DNA of 64,000 bases, taken from assembly GCF_014203855.1 (NCBI RefSeq), contig NZ_JACHJV010000002.1, positions 124,001-188,000 of the forward strand. The letters run 5' to 3'. How positions within the stretch are numbered: position 1 is the first letter of the stretch; each line of letters starts with the position of its first letter. Below are positions 25,612-33,023 of the stretch, piece after piece. Made by a program: the position numbers and the translations under genes. The notes beneath the pieces are model-generated. The model was not told where the DNA came from, did no database searches, and saw nothing but the letters and a program-made list of their open reading frames with translations. The DNA comes from Kitasatospora kifunensis. GTDB lineage: Bacteria; Actinomycetota; Actinomycetes; Streptomycetales; Streptomycetaceae.

Positions 25612-26741
25612 CGGGTGGCTCCGTACAGGTAGGGGCGGCGCCGGATCAGCACGATCAGCACGGGCGCGCCGACGAAAGCGGTGATGACGCCCATGGGCAT
25701 CTCCTGGGGAGCGACGACGGTGCGGGCCAGCAGGTCGCCCAGGACCATGAACGAGGCGCCGAACAGCACTCCCACGGGGAGCGAGCGCCGGTGGTCGGAG
25801 CCCACCAGCAACCGGACGATGTGCGGGACCACCAGCCCCACGAACCCGATCACCCCGCTGACCGCTACCGACACCCCCGCGATCAGCGAGGTGACCAGGA
25901 ACAGGTTGCGGCGCAGCCGCTGGACGTCCACGCCGAGCGAGGCGGCCGCCTCGGCGCCCATGGCCAGGGCGTTGAGGGAGCGGGACTGGGCCAGCAGGAC
26001 GATCACCGCGGCGGTCAGCACGAGAGCCGGGATGGGTAGTTGGGTCCAGGTCGCCTGGCCGAAGGAGCCCATCAGCCAGAACAGGACGGACTGGGTGGCC
26101 TGCGGATTCCCCCGGAAGATCAGGAAGCTGGTCAGCGACTCGAAGAGGGCCGACAGCACCACGCCGCACAGGATCAGCCGGGTGGGGGCCAACTGCCGCC
26201 CCTGGCCGCGCTGCCCCTGACCGGCCAGGAGCAGCACCGCCAGCATGGCCCCCAGCGAGCCGAGCACACTGCCGAACGAGACCGCCCACGCGCCGAGCGA
26301 GGCGAAGGCGCCGAACAGCAGCACCGCACTCGCCCCGACGCTGGCGCCCGAGGAGATGCCCAGCAGGAACGGATCGGCCAACGCGTTGCGCACCTGGACC
26401 TGCACCACCGTGCCCGCGGTCGTCAGCGCCGCGCCGATCACCGCGGCCAGCAGCACCCGGGGCAGCCGGATCTGCCAGACGATGGCGTCGGCGACCGAGG
26501 CGTTCGGATGTCCCGTCAGGTGATCGGTGATCACCTGCCATACGGCTGCCGGGCCCAACGACACCGAGCCTGTGCCCACCGCCAGGGTCACCACCGTGAC
26601 CAGCAGGGCCGTGCACGCGGCCAGTACGGGAAGCAGCGGGAGCCGTCGGCTCCGGCCACCGCGGACCGGCGGCGGGTCATCCGTTGCCGCGTCGCGAGGC
26701 GGGCCTTGGGGCGGTGGCGGTATGCGGTCGTGCGGGCGCAT
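25608..26741 (-). CDS. btuC: Corrinoid ABC transporter permease (FecCD/BtuC type)
   Basis: 377 aa, ten predicted membrane segments after a basic Pro-rich cytoplasmic N-terminus. Hallmarks: RLPRVLLAAVIGAALTTAGTVVQ, NALADPFLLGISSGASVGA, and GVIGFVGLVVPHIVRLLVGSDHR, the ATPase-contact loop. The ATG at 26739-26741 has GGAGG seven bases upstream, and that Shine-Dalgarno sequence is locked in a perfect hairpin belonging to the cobalamin riboswitch leader. Confidence 0.92.
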   Translation of the reverse strand: MRPHDRIPPPPQGPPRDAATDDPPPVRGGRSRRLPLLPVLAACTALLVTVVTLAVGTGSVSLGPAAVWQVITDHLTGHPNASVADAIVWQIRLPRVLLAAVIGAALTTAGTVVQVQVRNALADPFLLGISSGASVGASAVLLFGAFASLGAWAVSFGSVLGSLGAMLAVLLLAGQGQRGQGRQLAPTRLILCGVVLSALFESLTSFLIFRGNPQATQSVLFWLMGSFGQATWTQLPIPALVLTAAVIVLLAQSRSLNALAMGAEAAASLGVDVQRLRRNLFLVTSLIAGVSVAVSGVIGFVGLVVPHIVRLLVGSDHRRSLPVGVLFGASFMVLGDLLARTVVAPQEMPMGVITAFVGAPVLIVLIRRRPYLYGATR

Positions 26742-26745
26742 CGGA

Positions 26746-26773
26746 CATCCTCCATCGGGTCTGCTGGAGGATG
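26746..26773 (-). promoter_or_regulatory. Shine-Dalgarno-sequestering hairpin of the btu riboswitch
   Basis: On the minus strand CATCCTCCA and TGGAGGATG make a perfect 9-bp stem with a 10-nt loop. The 3' arm contains GGAGG, the ribosome-binding site of the permease. It is the expression platform for translational control. Confidence 0.8.
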
Positions 26774-26863
26774 CGGGCACGACGGCAGGACAGCGGGGGA
26801 CTGCCCCCGAACAGCGGGAGACCACCCCCGAACCGCCCTTCCTCCGAGGGCCGTTCCGTCGAC

Positions 26864-26948
26864 GTAGCCGCAGGCGACCGGGCTTGCCCCCGAGGGGGAC
26901 CACCGTTGCGGGACAGCGCCGGAATCTCACCGGCTTCGCTGCGACTAC
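26864..26948 (-). ncRNA. Cobalamin riboswitch upstream of btuCDF
   Basis: Minus-strand core GCCGGTGAGATTCCGGC, then GCTGTCCCGCAACGGT, a GC stem-loop and CCGGTCGCCTGC: the conserved cobalamin aptamer blocks. The closing stem GTAG-t-CGCAG / CTGCG-g-CTAC sets the bounds given. It lies about 120 nt before the permease start and should shut off B12 import when adenosylcobalamin is plentiful. Confidence 0.95.
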
Positions 26949-27078
26949 ACCGTCGCGACCCAGGGCCGCGACCTGGCCAGTGTAGGGGTGGTGAGACGCC
27001 ACCCGCGCGCCGGGGTGGGCGCCGTGGCCCGCCCCGGCGGCTCTGCGAGTCGGCAACTCGCAGGCAGCTCAGGTAAGT

Positions 27079-28287
27079 TCAGCCGGCCGTCTGCGGCTGC
27101 TCGGTGGCGGGCGTGTCGGTGCCGGTTGCGTCGCTGTCGGCTGCGTTGGTGTCGGCTGTGTTGGTGTCGGCCGCGTCGTCGGCGGTCGCGCCGGCGGCCA
27201 GGCCCTTCTGCCAGCGGGCCTCGACGTTGCCGTAGCGCCAGAAGAGCAGGGCGACGATCCAGGTGGCGGCGAAGAGACCGGCGATGACGAAGCCGGCCTT
27301 GTTGATGTCGAAGTTGGCCATGAAGTCCCAGAAGGCGCCGTGCAGGTGCAGCTCGCTGGTCAGTACGCCCAGCATCTCGATGGTGCCGATCAGGAAGGCG
27401 GCGGCGATGGACAGGCCGGTGATGACCAGGTTGTAGTACACCTTGCGGACGGGACGGGCGAAGGCCCAGCCGTAGGCGAAGTTCATGAAGCAGCCGTCGA
27501 GGGTGTCGAAGAGGATCATGCCACCGGAGAAGAGCAGGGGCAGCGCGAGGACGGCGTAGAAGGGCAGCCCGGAGGTGGCGGCGTAGGCGGTGGCGGCCAG
27601 CAGGACGACCTCGGTGGCGGTGTCGAAGCCGATGCCGAAGACCATGCCGACGAAGAACAACTGCCAGGTGTGGTTGATCGAGCGCATGAACTTGCCGAAG
27701 AAGCGGTACATCAGACCGCGCGCCTGGAGCTGGCGCTCCAGCTCCTCCTCGTCGAAGGTGCCGCGCCGCATGTCGCGGAAGACCTTGCCGATGCCGACCA
27801 GGACCACCAGGTTCAGCGCGGCGATCAGGTAGAGGAAGCCGGCCGAGGTCAGGGTGCCGAGCATCCCGCCCAGGGTCTCGTAGGTCGAGTTGGGATCGAC
27901 CATGGCGCCGAAGACGGCCTTGGCGGCGATGGTGATGCCGACGCCCACGGCGACGACGACCGTGGAGTGGCCGAGGGCGAAGAAGAAACCGCTGGCCAGC
28001 GGCCTCTTGCCGTCCGCCATGAGCTTGCGGGTGGAGTTGTCGATCGCGGAGATGTGGTCGGCGTCGAAGGCGTGCCGGGCGCCGAGGGTCCAGGCGGTGA
28101 CGGCGACGCCGAGACCGACGCCCAGTCCGTCGTAGTGGAAGTGGTGGGGGAGCACCGTGAGGACGAAGATGCCCCAGCCGAAGCCGTTCAGGGCCAGGAT
28201 GACCAGGGTCATCAAGCCGAGTCGGCCCCACTCGGCGGGGTGCAGGGCGTCTACGATCGATCGGGTCTTGGCTGTCAGGGCTGACAC
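27079..28287 (-). CDS. High-affinity nickel/cobalt permease (NiCoT family)
   Basis: 402 aa, about eight membrane segments. HAFDADHISAIDN in the second helix is the H-x4-DH metal-selectivity signature; the family motifs LGHSTVV and GFDTATE also occur. The C-terminal tail is a low-complexity Asp/Thr/Ala repeat (TNTADTNAADSDATGTDT). Control by a cobalamin riboswitch argues for cobalt as substrate. The GTG at 28285-28287 has GAGGAGG upstream inside a hairpin. Confidence 0.93.
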   Translation of the reverse strand: MSALTAKTRSIVDALHPAEWGRLGLMTLVILALNGFGWGIFVLTVLPHHFHYDGLGVGLGVAVTAWTLGARHAFDADHISAIDNSTRKLMADGKRPLASGFFFALGHSTVVVAVGVGITIAAKAVFGAMVDPNSTYETLGGMLGTLTSAGFLYLIAALNLVVLVGIGKVFRDMRRGTFDEEELERQLQARGLMYRFFGKFMRSINHTWQLFFVGMVFGIGFDTATEVVLLAATAYAATSGLPFYAVLALPLLFSGGMILFDTLDGCFMNFAYGWAFARPVRKVYYNLVITGLSIAAAFLIGTIEMLGVLTSELHLHGAFWDFMANFDINKAGFVIAGLFAATWIVALLFWRYGNVEARWQKGLAAGATADDAADTNTADTNAADSDATGTDTPATEQPQTAG

Positions 28288-28288
28288 T

Positions 28289-28310
28289 GAGCATCCTCCT
28301 CGGGATGCTC
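28289..28310 (-). promoter_or_regulatory. Shine-Dalgarno-sequestering hairpin of the NiCoT riboswitch
   Basis: Minus strand GAGCATCC / GGATGCTC, 8-bp perfect stem, loop CGAGGA; the GAGGAGG ribosome-binding site spans loop and 3' arm directly before the GTG start. Confidence 0.8.
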
Positions 28311-28382
28311 GCAGGCCGGGGCCTGGCCAGCCGCCGCAGCCCTGGACCGGACCGACCTTCCTGCGAGGCGGGTAACCGTGGA

Positions 28383-28473
28383 TGCGACGACAGGCGACCG
28401 GACTCGTCCCCCCTGGAGGGGCTTCACCGTTGCGGGACAGTGCCGGATTCACACCGGCTTCGCTGTGGTTGCA
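28383..28473 (-). ncRNA. Cobalamin riboswitch upstream of the NiCoT permease
   Basis: Minus strand: AAGCCGGTGTGAATCCGGC, ACTGTCCCGCAACGGTGA and GAGTCCGGTCGCCTGTC, the conserved cobalamin blocks, closed by TGC..ACAG/CTGT..GCA pairing. Followed 73 nt on by the Shine-Dalgarno hairpin. Confidence 0.95.
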
Positions 28474-28499
28474 CCGCCTCCGCTCGCAGCGGAGGCGGT
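28473..28499 (-). terminator. Terminator hairpin downstream of the TROVE gene
   Basis: ACCGCCTCCGCT/AGCGGAGGCGGT, perfect 12-bp stem with a 3-nt loop, just before the riboswitch on the same strand. It separates the Ro operon from the NiCoT gene. Confidence 0.75.
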
Positions 28500-28620
28500 G
28501 TCATCCTAGGGGCCGGGTAAGGCGTGCCTCAATAGGTGCGCAAGTGGGAAAGTGTGAGGTAGCGGTGGAGTTGACCACGGTGCGTGAGTTCGGTCCGCCG
28601 TGAAGTCGGCGCGAAGTCGG

Positions 28621-30276
28621 CTACTTCGCGTCCCGCTCCCGCTCCCACGGCCAGCCGGCGTTGCTGCCCGCCTCGAGCAGCGGGATCATACGGAAAGCCT
28701 GGTCGGTCAGGCCACCGAAGGTGTGCCGGTGCCGGGCCCCGGACGGCGCGTGGCCGGTCCGGTAGCCGGCGAGGTTCCAGGTGTACATCGGCACGGAGGC
28801 CGGTACCGCCTGGTCGACATCGCTGCCCGCCATGGCCTGCTCGTCGGTCACGATCACCACCCGGTCGTGCCCGGCGAAGGTCGCCCGCAGAGCCCCGGCC
28901 GTGTCCGTGCCGCCGCCCAGGAACCAGCCGCCCTCCTTCCAGCGCTTCACCTCCGCCAGGACGGATCCGCCACGGTTCAGCGGGAACGCCTTCACCAGCT
29001 CGAACTGCCGGTCCTGCCACCGGTTCGCGGCGGAGAAGGAGACGACGTCGGCCTGAGCGCACCGGTAGCCGAGCGCGATCCCGAACAGCGCGGCGGCGTC
29101 CCAGCGCATCAGCGTGCCGTCCTTCGAGAACCCGGACTCCATCGAGCCGCTGGTGTCCACCAGGATCAGCGTGCGCCCGTCCAGGGCGGGGATGTTGGCC
29201 AGGGACGCCGTCAACGCCCGCTCCAGCGCCCAAGCCCAGCGCAGCGACGGCGCCGCGTTGAACGCCGAGTAGAAGCGCATCGGCAGCTGCCGGGACTTGG
29301 CGACCTGCTCGGGGTCGGCGAGCCTCGTGGCGATCTGCTCCGCGACCTCGTCGGGCACGCCGGCCTGGTCGAAGTTGCGCAGGTTCCGCAGCAGCGCGGT
29401 GTAACCCATGGACGGGATGACGGCCTCCCACGCCTGCGCGTCCATCGGCCCCTGCAGCCAGCCGGCCAGCTGTTCCCACGTCACTGCGGCCGCAGCCAGG
29501 CGCTCGGCTCCACCCTCGCCCGTGACGATCGCTCGCCGTTCCTCGACGGGAACGGCCATCAGGGCCCGGTGGGCGGTGAGGGTCCGGTTGGAGACCGGTG
29601 GTACCGCTGCGTCGGGGTGGTGTCGGCGGTCGAGCGCGTACTTGAACAGGTCGCCCTGCCACGGCTTGTCGGCGGCCGGCGAGGCGTGGACGAGGTTGAG
29701 GATGTCGCCGAACCGGTAGCCCTTGCCGGCGGTGTCGTACTTGAGAAGGGCCTTGCCGTTGTAGAGCCGCTGCACGGCGTCGGCGATTCCGCGCTTGACG
29801 GGCTTGGGCAGGTTGCGGCCGTAGCGGGACGTCCAGTAGGCGACGAACTCGCCGGGCTCGTCCGGGCGTTGCAGCACGGACGCGATGACGTTGCGGTTGA
29901 TGCCCCGGAGGTGCTCGGTCGCCGCGGTGCTGTCCACGTCGGCGTCTAGTCGGGCCTTCACGAATTCTGCCGCGCCGACGATCGCCGCGGTCCGCAGGTT
30001 GCCGTCGCCGCGCAGCCAGGCGAGCAGCCGCGCGGTCCACTCGGGGTCCTCGACGGCGAGTTGCCGGACGAGCTGCTGGTAGCGGTCGTCCCGCTGGTCG
30101 GCCTGCTCGTAGAAGGTGTCCTGGCCGACCATGTTGGTGACGGCGAGCAGGAAGAGCTCGGACCTGGAGTCACGCAGGAAGCCGGTACCGCCCTGGTGGT
30201 TGGTCGTGCCGCGTCCGGTGGTGGTGACGGGCGAGGTCGCGGATGCCTTGGTGGTACGGGTGTTGAACCTGGACAT
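28621..30276 (-). CDS. rsr: Ro60/Rsr-like TROVE-domain RNA-binding protein
   Basis: 551 aa. N-terminal TROVE (HEAT-repeat ring) domain: ELFLLAVTNMVGQDTFYEQADQRDDRY, WTARLLAWLRGDGNLRTAAIV and RYGRNLPKPVKRGIADAVQRLYNGKALLKYD, all diagnostic of Ro60. C-terminal von Willebrand A-like domain has DTSGSM (MIDAS) near residue 395 and TDEQA. Bacterial Ro binds Y RNAs and helps nucleases degrade or mature RNA under stress. The ATG at 30274-30276 follows GAGGGG. Y-RNA-like sequences lie immediately upstream on the same strand. Confidence 0.95.
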   Translation of the reverse strand: MSRFNTRTTKASATSPVTTTGRGTTNHQGGTGFLRDSRSELFLLAVTNMVGQDTFYEQADQRDDRYQQLVRQLAVEDPEWTARLLAWLRGDGNLRTAAIVGAAEFVKARLDADVDSTAATEHLRGINRNVIASVLQRPDEPGEFVAYWTSRYGRNLPKPVKRGIADAVQRLYNGKALLKYDTAGKGYRFGDILNLVHASPAADKPWQGDLFKYALDRRHHPDAAVPPVSNRTLTAHRALMAVPVEERRAIVTGEGGAERLAAAAVTWEQLAGWLQGPMDAQAWEAVIPSMGYTALLRNLRNFDQAGVPDEVAEQIATRLADPEQVAKSRQLPMRFYSAFNAAPSLRWAWALERALTASLANIPALDGRTLILVDTSGSMESGFSKDGTLMRWDAAALFGIALGYRCAQADVVSFSAANRWQDRQFELVKAFPLNRGGSVLAEVKRWKEGGWFLGGGTDTAGALRATFAGHDRVVIVTDEQAMAGSDVDQAVPASVPMYTWNLAGYRTGHAPSGARHRHTFGGLTDQAFRMIPLLEAGSNAGWPWERERDAK

Positions 30277-30313
30277 GGGATATCCCCTCGGTAAGGAGGG
30301 GAGGCTCAGCAAG

Positions 30314-30416
30314 GGGACGCCCGAGATCGAGGGTGGCGGCGGTCCTGCGGGGTTCGAACCCGCGCGCCGAAGCGCTTCGCCAGAGAAGTAACCGCAGCCT
30401 GCGCACCGGGCGTCCC
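30314..30416 (-). ncRNA. Y-RNA-like transcript 3 (T-arm only)
   Basis: Minus strand. A perfect 10-bp closing stem GGGACGCCCG/CGGGCGTCCC spans 103 nt. Inside are the shared block GGTGCGCAGG...GGTTACTTC, a GGCGAAGCGCTTCGGC hairpin that resembles the conserved Ro-binding GNCGAAG motif, and a canonical tRNA T-arm GCGGG-TTCGAAC-CCCGC. No D-arm is seen. It ends 38 nt before the TROVE start codon. Confidence 0.7.
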
Positions 30417-30426
30417 GATGCTGTGG

Positions 30427-30497
30427 CCTCCCGAGATCAATGACGGGATCGGCGGAACTTGTTTCGAAGAAGTAGCCGAGCCCTTCGCACCGGGAGG
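30427..30497 (-). ncRNA. Y-RNA-like transcript 2 (minimal)
   Basis: Minus strand, 71 nt. Closing stem CCTCCCG/CGGGAGG; the block GGTGCGAAGG...GGCTACTTC is shared with its two neighbours, including a near-match to the Ro-binding CGAAG motif. No tRNA-like T-arm or D-arm. Confidence 0.55.
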
Positions 30498-30519
30498 TGC
30501 AATGCATGTGAAGTTGTAG

Positions 30520-30653
30520 GTCCAGAGGTCAGAGCGGCTGAGGTGACATAACGCGCTCTTCCGTTGAGCTACGCCGACTTGAAGTCGACGGCGGGATTTG
30601 AACCCGCAACAACGTCCTCCGAAGGGAAGTAACCCCCGCCTGCGCACCTGGAC
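30520..30653 (-). ncRNA. Y-RNA-like transcript 1 with circularly permuted tRNA domain
   Basis: Minus strand, about 134 nt, closed by GTCCAG/CTGGAC. After the shared block GGTGCGCAGG...GGTTACTTC come, in this order, a T-arm (GCGGG-TTCAAAT-CCCGC), a 7-bp acceptor-like stem CGTCGAC-TTCAA-GTCGGCG (one G-U), then TA and a D-arm GCTC-AACGGAA-GAGC. The 3' tRNA half thus precedes the 5' half, as in a permuted tRNA, matching the tRNA-mimic domain known from YrlA Y RNAs. Confidence 0.75.
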
Positions 30654-30729
30654 GAGAGCCACTGTACTTCGATCAGCGGACGGGTGTTCAGATTTATTTG
30701 CCGGTCTACTTGTCGGCGGGAGTCACGGG

Positions 30730-31398
30730 TCAGTGCCAGGGCGCGGGGCCGGTGCGCGAGGCCCAGCCGGCGAGGGCGTTGGCATCGAAGGTGCGGATCC
30801 CGACCCGGTGGGCGAGTTCGGCGGCCGGCTTCGTGAACCGCGAGGTGGTGACGATCGCCGCCAGGTGGCCGCCGTGGACGTCCCGGTAGGTGCCGTTGAC
30901 CTTCTGGACGTCGCCGGAGCCGACGGTGGTGTTCGGGCCGAACCGCTTCGCCTGGATCACGATCCTGCGGCCGTCCGGTGCGGTCGCGATCACGTCCGCG
31001 GCCAGGTCGCCCGCTCCGCCGATGACTTGGACGTCCCGGCAGCCGTCCCGCCGGCACAGGTAGGCGAGGGCGTGCTCGAACTCGCGGGAGTTCATGTGGT
31101 GATAGGGCGCGATCTCGTAGGAGCGGGTCGCCTGGATCTGCTGTTCCCGCCAGGCGGCTTGCTGCCGGTGTCGGCGCTGTTCGAGGCGGCGGCGCGCGAG
31201 CAGCACGAGGAGGCCTACCAGGCCGGCGCCGATCAGGACGGCGATCGCGGGATGGTTCTCGGCCGCGTGCAGGGTGGTCAGCAGGAGCATGAACGTGATG
31301 AGGAGCAGGGCCAGCACGCCGGCGACGAGGGCGCCGAAGTCGTCGTTCTTGGTTCGTCCGGTTCGTCCGGTTCGGCGTGCGGGTCGGCGCGATGTCAC
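30730..31398 (-). CDS. Membrane-anchored Mrr-type restriction-endonuclease-like protein
   Basis: 222 aa from the GTG at 31396-31398 (AGGGGG upstream); an ATG at 31425 lacks a good site. Two adjacent membrane helices (ALVAGVLALLLITFMLLLTT and AIAVLIGAGLVGLLVLLARR) are followed by a Mrr_cat-like domain: MNSREFEHALAYLCRRDG, D in AGDLAADVIA and QAKR in RIVIQAKRFG, the PD-(D/E)xK-type core, then VGSGDVQKVNGTYRDVHGG. Such proteins cut or process nucleic acid. It lies upstream of the Y-RNA array on the same strand, so a link with Ro-mediated RNA processing or defence is possible but unproven. Confidence 0.82.
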   Translation of the reverse strand: MTSRRPARRTGRTGRTKNDDFGALVAGVLALLLITFMLLLTTLHAAENHPAIAVLIGAGLVGLLVLLARRRLEQRRHRQQAAWREQQIQATRSYEIAPYHHMNSREFEHALAYLCRRDGCRDVQVIGGAGDLAADVIATAPDGRRIVIQAKRFGPNTTVGSGDVQKVNGTYRDVHGGHLAAIVTTSRFTKPAAELAHRVGIRTFDANALAGWASRTGPAPWH

Positions 31399-31497
31399 AG
31401 GTGAGCCCCCTCTGTTGGGGTCCATTGTGGAGCACCGCGCCGATGTCTGAAGGTCATTCAGGTCTTGTCGAACGTCTTCGGGCTCGCGGAGCCCGCC

Positions 31498-32469
31498 TCA
31501 GTGCTTGCGGGGCTGCTGCCCGTTCACCGACACCTGCCAGTCACTGTTGGGCGTGACGACGCTGCTGTTCACCCCGCTGCACAGATAGCTGCTCGGATCC
31601 ATCGTGGCACTGGGGAAGATGGACGAGTTCGTCGGGTCGGCCGCGGCCCAGCCGGCCGAGGTCTGCAGCTGGATCGAGCTGCTCTCGACCGTCCTGCCCG
31701 ACAGGTCGTCGCACACCTGGACGTTGCCGGTGGCGGGGTTGACGGAGGAGTAGTACTCGAACATGTCCCAGCCGTAGGAGACTCCGGCCTGGTCGGTTCC
31801 ACTGCTGGTGAAGAAGGTCTGCCAGGTGCCGGTGGCGTAGTTGTAGAGGTAGGCGGTCCAGGTGTTGCTGGCGGGGTCGGTCAGCGCGACCTTGACGGTG
31901 TAGGCGCCGCGTCCGTTCACCGTGGTGCCGTAGGTGCTGAGGAAGCTGCTGTCGACGTTCTCGGTGGCGCCCACGGACTGGTCCGCGGAGGTGGTGCACC
32001 AGTCCCAGGCCCAGATCTGTGGCGCGGTGCTGGTGTGGACGGTGACGACCTCGATGCAGGCGCCGTCGCGCGGTTTGACGGTGGGCGCGTACAGGACGTC
32101 GTCGCTGTTGCTGAGCAGCAGCGAACTGTCCACGCTCTGGGTGGCGGTGATCCCGGTCAGCGCGCTGCTGTCGGGGGAGACCTCGGTGCCCCACCAGTCG
32201 TGGTTGGTGGCGTCGGCCGGGTGGCGTGCGGCGGATCGACTGTGCGCCTGGCGGAACTTCTCGACGGCGGCGCGGTTTTGGGCGTTGACGGTGTGGGGGC
32301 CGGTGATTCGGTCCTTGACGGTGCCGTGCACCGGCGCGTTCTGGTTGGGGGTCACGGTCGGGGAGGAGCTGGCCGCGGCGCTGGGTGCGAACGCGACCGT
32401 GGTGACCAGTAATGCGGCCACGACGGCTCCCGCGGCGCGACGTATCGCCGCTATTGAAGTCATGCGCAT
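31498..32469 (-). CDS. Secreted protein of unknown function
   Basis: 323 aa. Signal peptide: MRMTSIAAIRRAAGAVVAALL...APSAAAS. The mature part is rich in Ser, Thr, Trp and Tyr with two or three beta-rich stretches (DWWGTEVSPDSSALTGITATQSV, WAWDWCTTSAD, YGWDMFEYYSS) and four Cys that could form disulfides. No catalytic motif recognised; it looks like a small beta-sandwich extracellular protein. GAGGA precedes the ATG at 32469. Confidence 0.75.
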   Translation of the reverse strand: MRMTSIAAIRRAAGAVVAALLVTTVAFAPSAAASSSPTVTPNQNAPVHGTVKDRITGPHTVNAQNRAAVEKFRQAHSRSAARHPADATNHDWWGTEVSPDSSALTGITATQSVDSSLLLSNSDDVLYAPTVKPRDGACIEVVTVHTSTAPQIWAWDWCTTSADQSVGATENVDSSFLSTYGTTVNGRGAYTVKVALTDPASNTWTAYLYNYATGTWQTFFTSSGTDQAGVSYGWDMFEYYSSVNPATGNVQVCDDLSGRTVESSSIQLQTSAGWAAADPTNSSIFPSATMDPSSYLCSGVNSSVVTPNSDWQVSVNGQQPRKH

Positions 32470-32686
32470 GACAAATCCTCGGGTGGGGGTATCCGCGTCG
32501 TGCATGCTGCGATTGGCCGAGAGCATAGCGCCGACTGGTGGCGGCTACCAGGGATCGGACGGCGGCAGTGGTATCGACCACTTTCCCCGGCAGCTGAGTG
32601 AACGTCATCCGGTATTCGGACAACTGCTGACTGCGGAGCGCCGAAGGCCGTAGGCTGGCCTGGCAGTCGGTTCGCCCTGTCAGCCA

Positions 32687-32858
32687 GGCAGGCGCGTCGT
32701 AAGAGGGAACCCGGTGGGAATCCGGGACTGCCCCGCAGCGGTGAGTGGGAACGACCGCCGTCATCAGCACTGGGCCCGAGCCAGGGTCCGGGAAGCGACG
32801 GCCAGTAGGTTCCGGGTGAGCAGAACGCCCGGCGTGCCCGCGAGTCCGAAGACCTGCC
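32687..32858 (+). ncRNA. Cobalamin riboswitch upstream of metE
   Basis: Blocks in order: AAGAGGGAACCCGGTG, GAATCCGGGACTGCCCCGC, CAGCGGTGAGTGGGAACGA, GCACTGGG with GGGAAGCGACGGCCAGTAGG, and CGCGAGTCCGAAGACCTGCC. The closing stem GGCAGG/CCTGCC sets the limits. This larger class-I aptamer differs from the two compact ones at 26.9 and 28.4 kb. It should repress the B12-independent enzyme when cobalamin is available. Confidence 0.96.
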
Positions 32859-33023
32859 ACTGCCCGCGTGCAACCGCACGCGGTGATCTCGGTGACCTCG
32901 TGGGCGGGTCGGCGGAGCGGGCGGGCACACGCGTGGTCACGCGTGGTGCCGCGCCCCGGCTGCCGTTCCTTCGCGCCCCCGTGACCCGCCGGGATCGCAC
33001 CGCGACTCGCGAAGGAGAGTTCC

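Noticed and set aside
28621..30507. Longer TROVE protein starting at 30507
   Set aside because: The extra 77 residues translate the Y-RNA-like array; the ATG at 30276 has a clean ribosome-binding site.
30340..30620. Normal tRNA genes suggested by TTCGAAC and TTCAAAT T-arms
   Set aside because: No complete cloverleaf in the usual order; acceptor and D-arm are absent or permuted.
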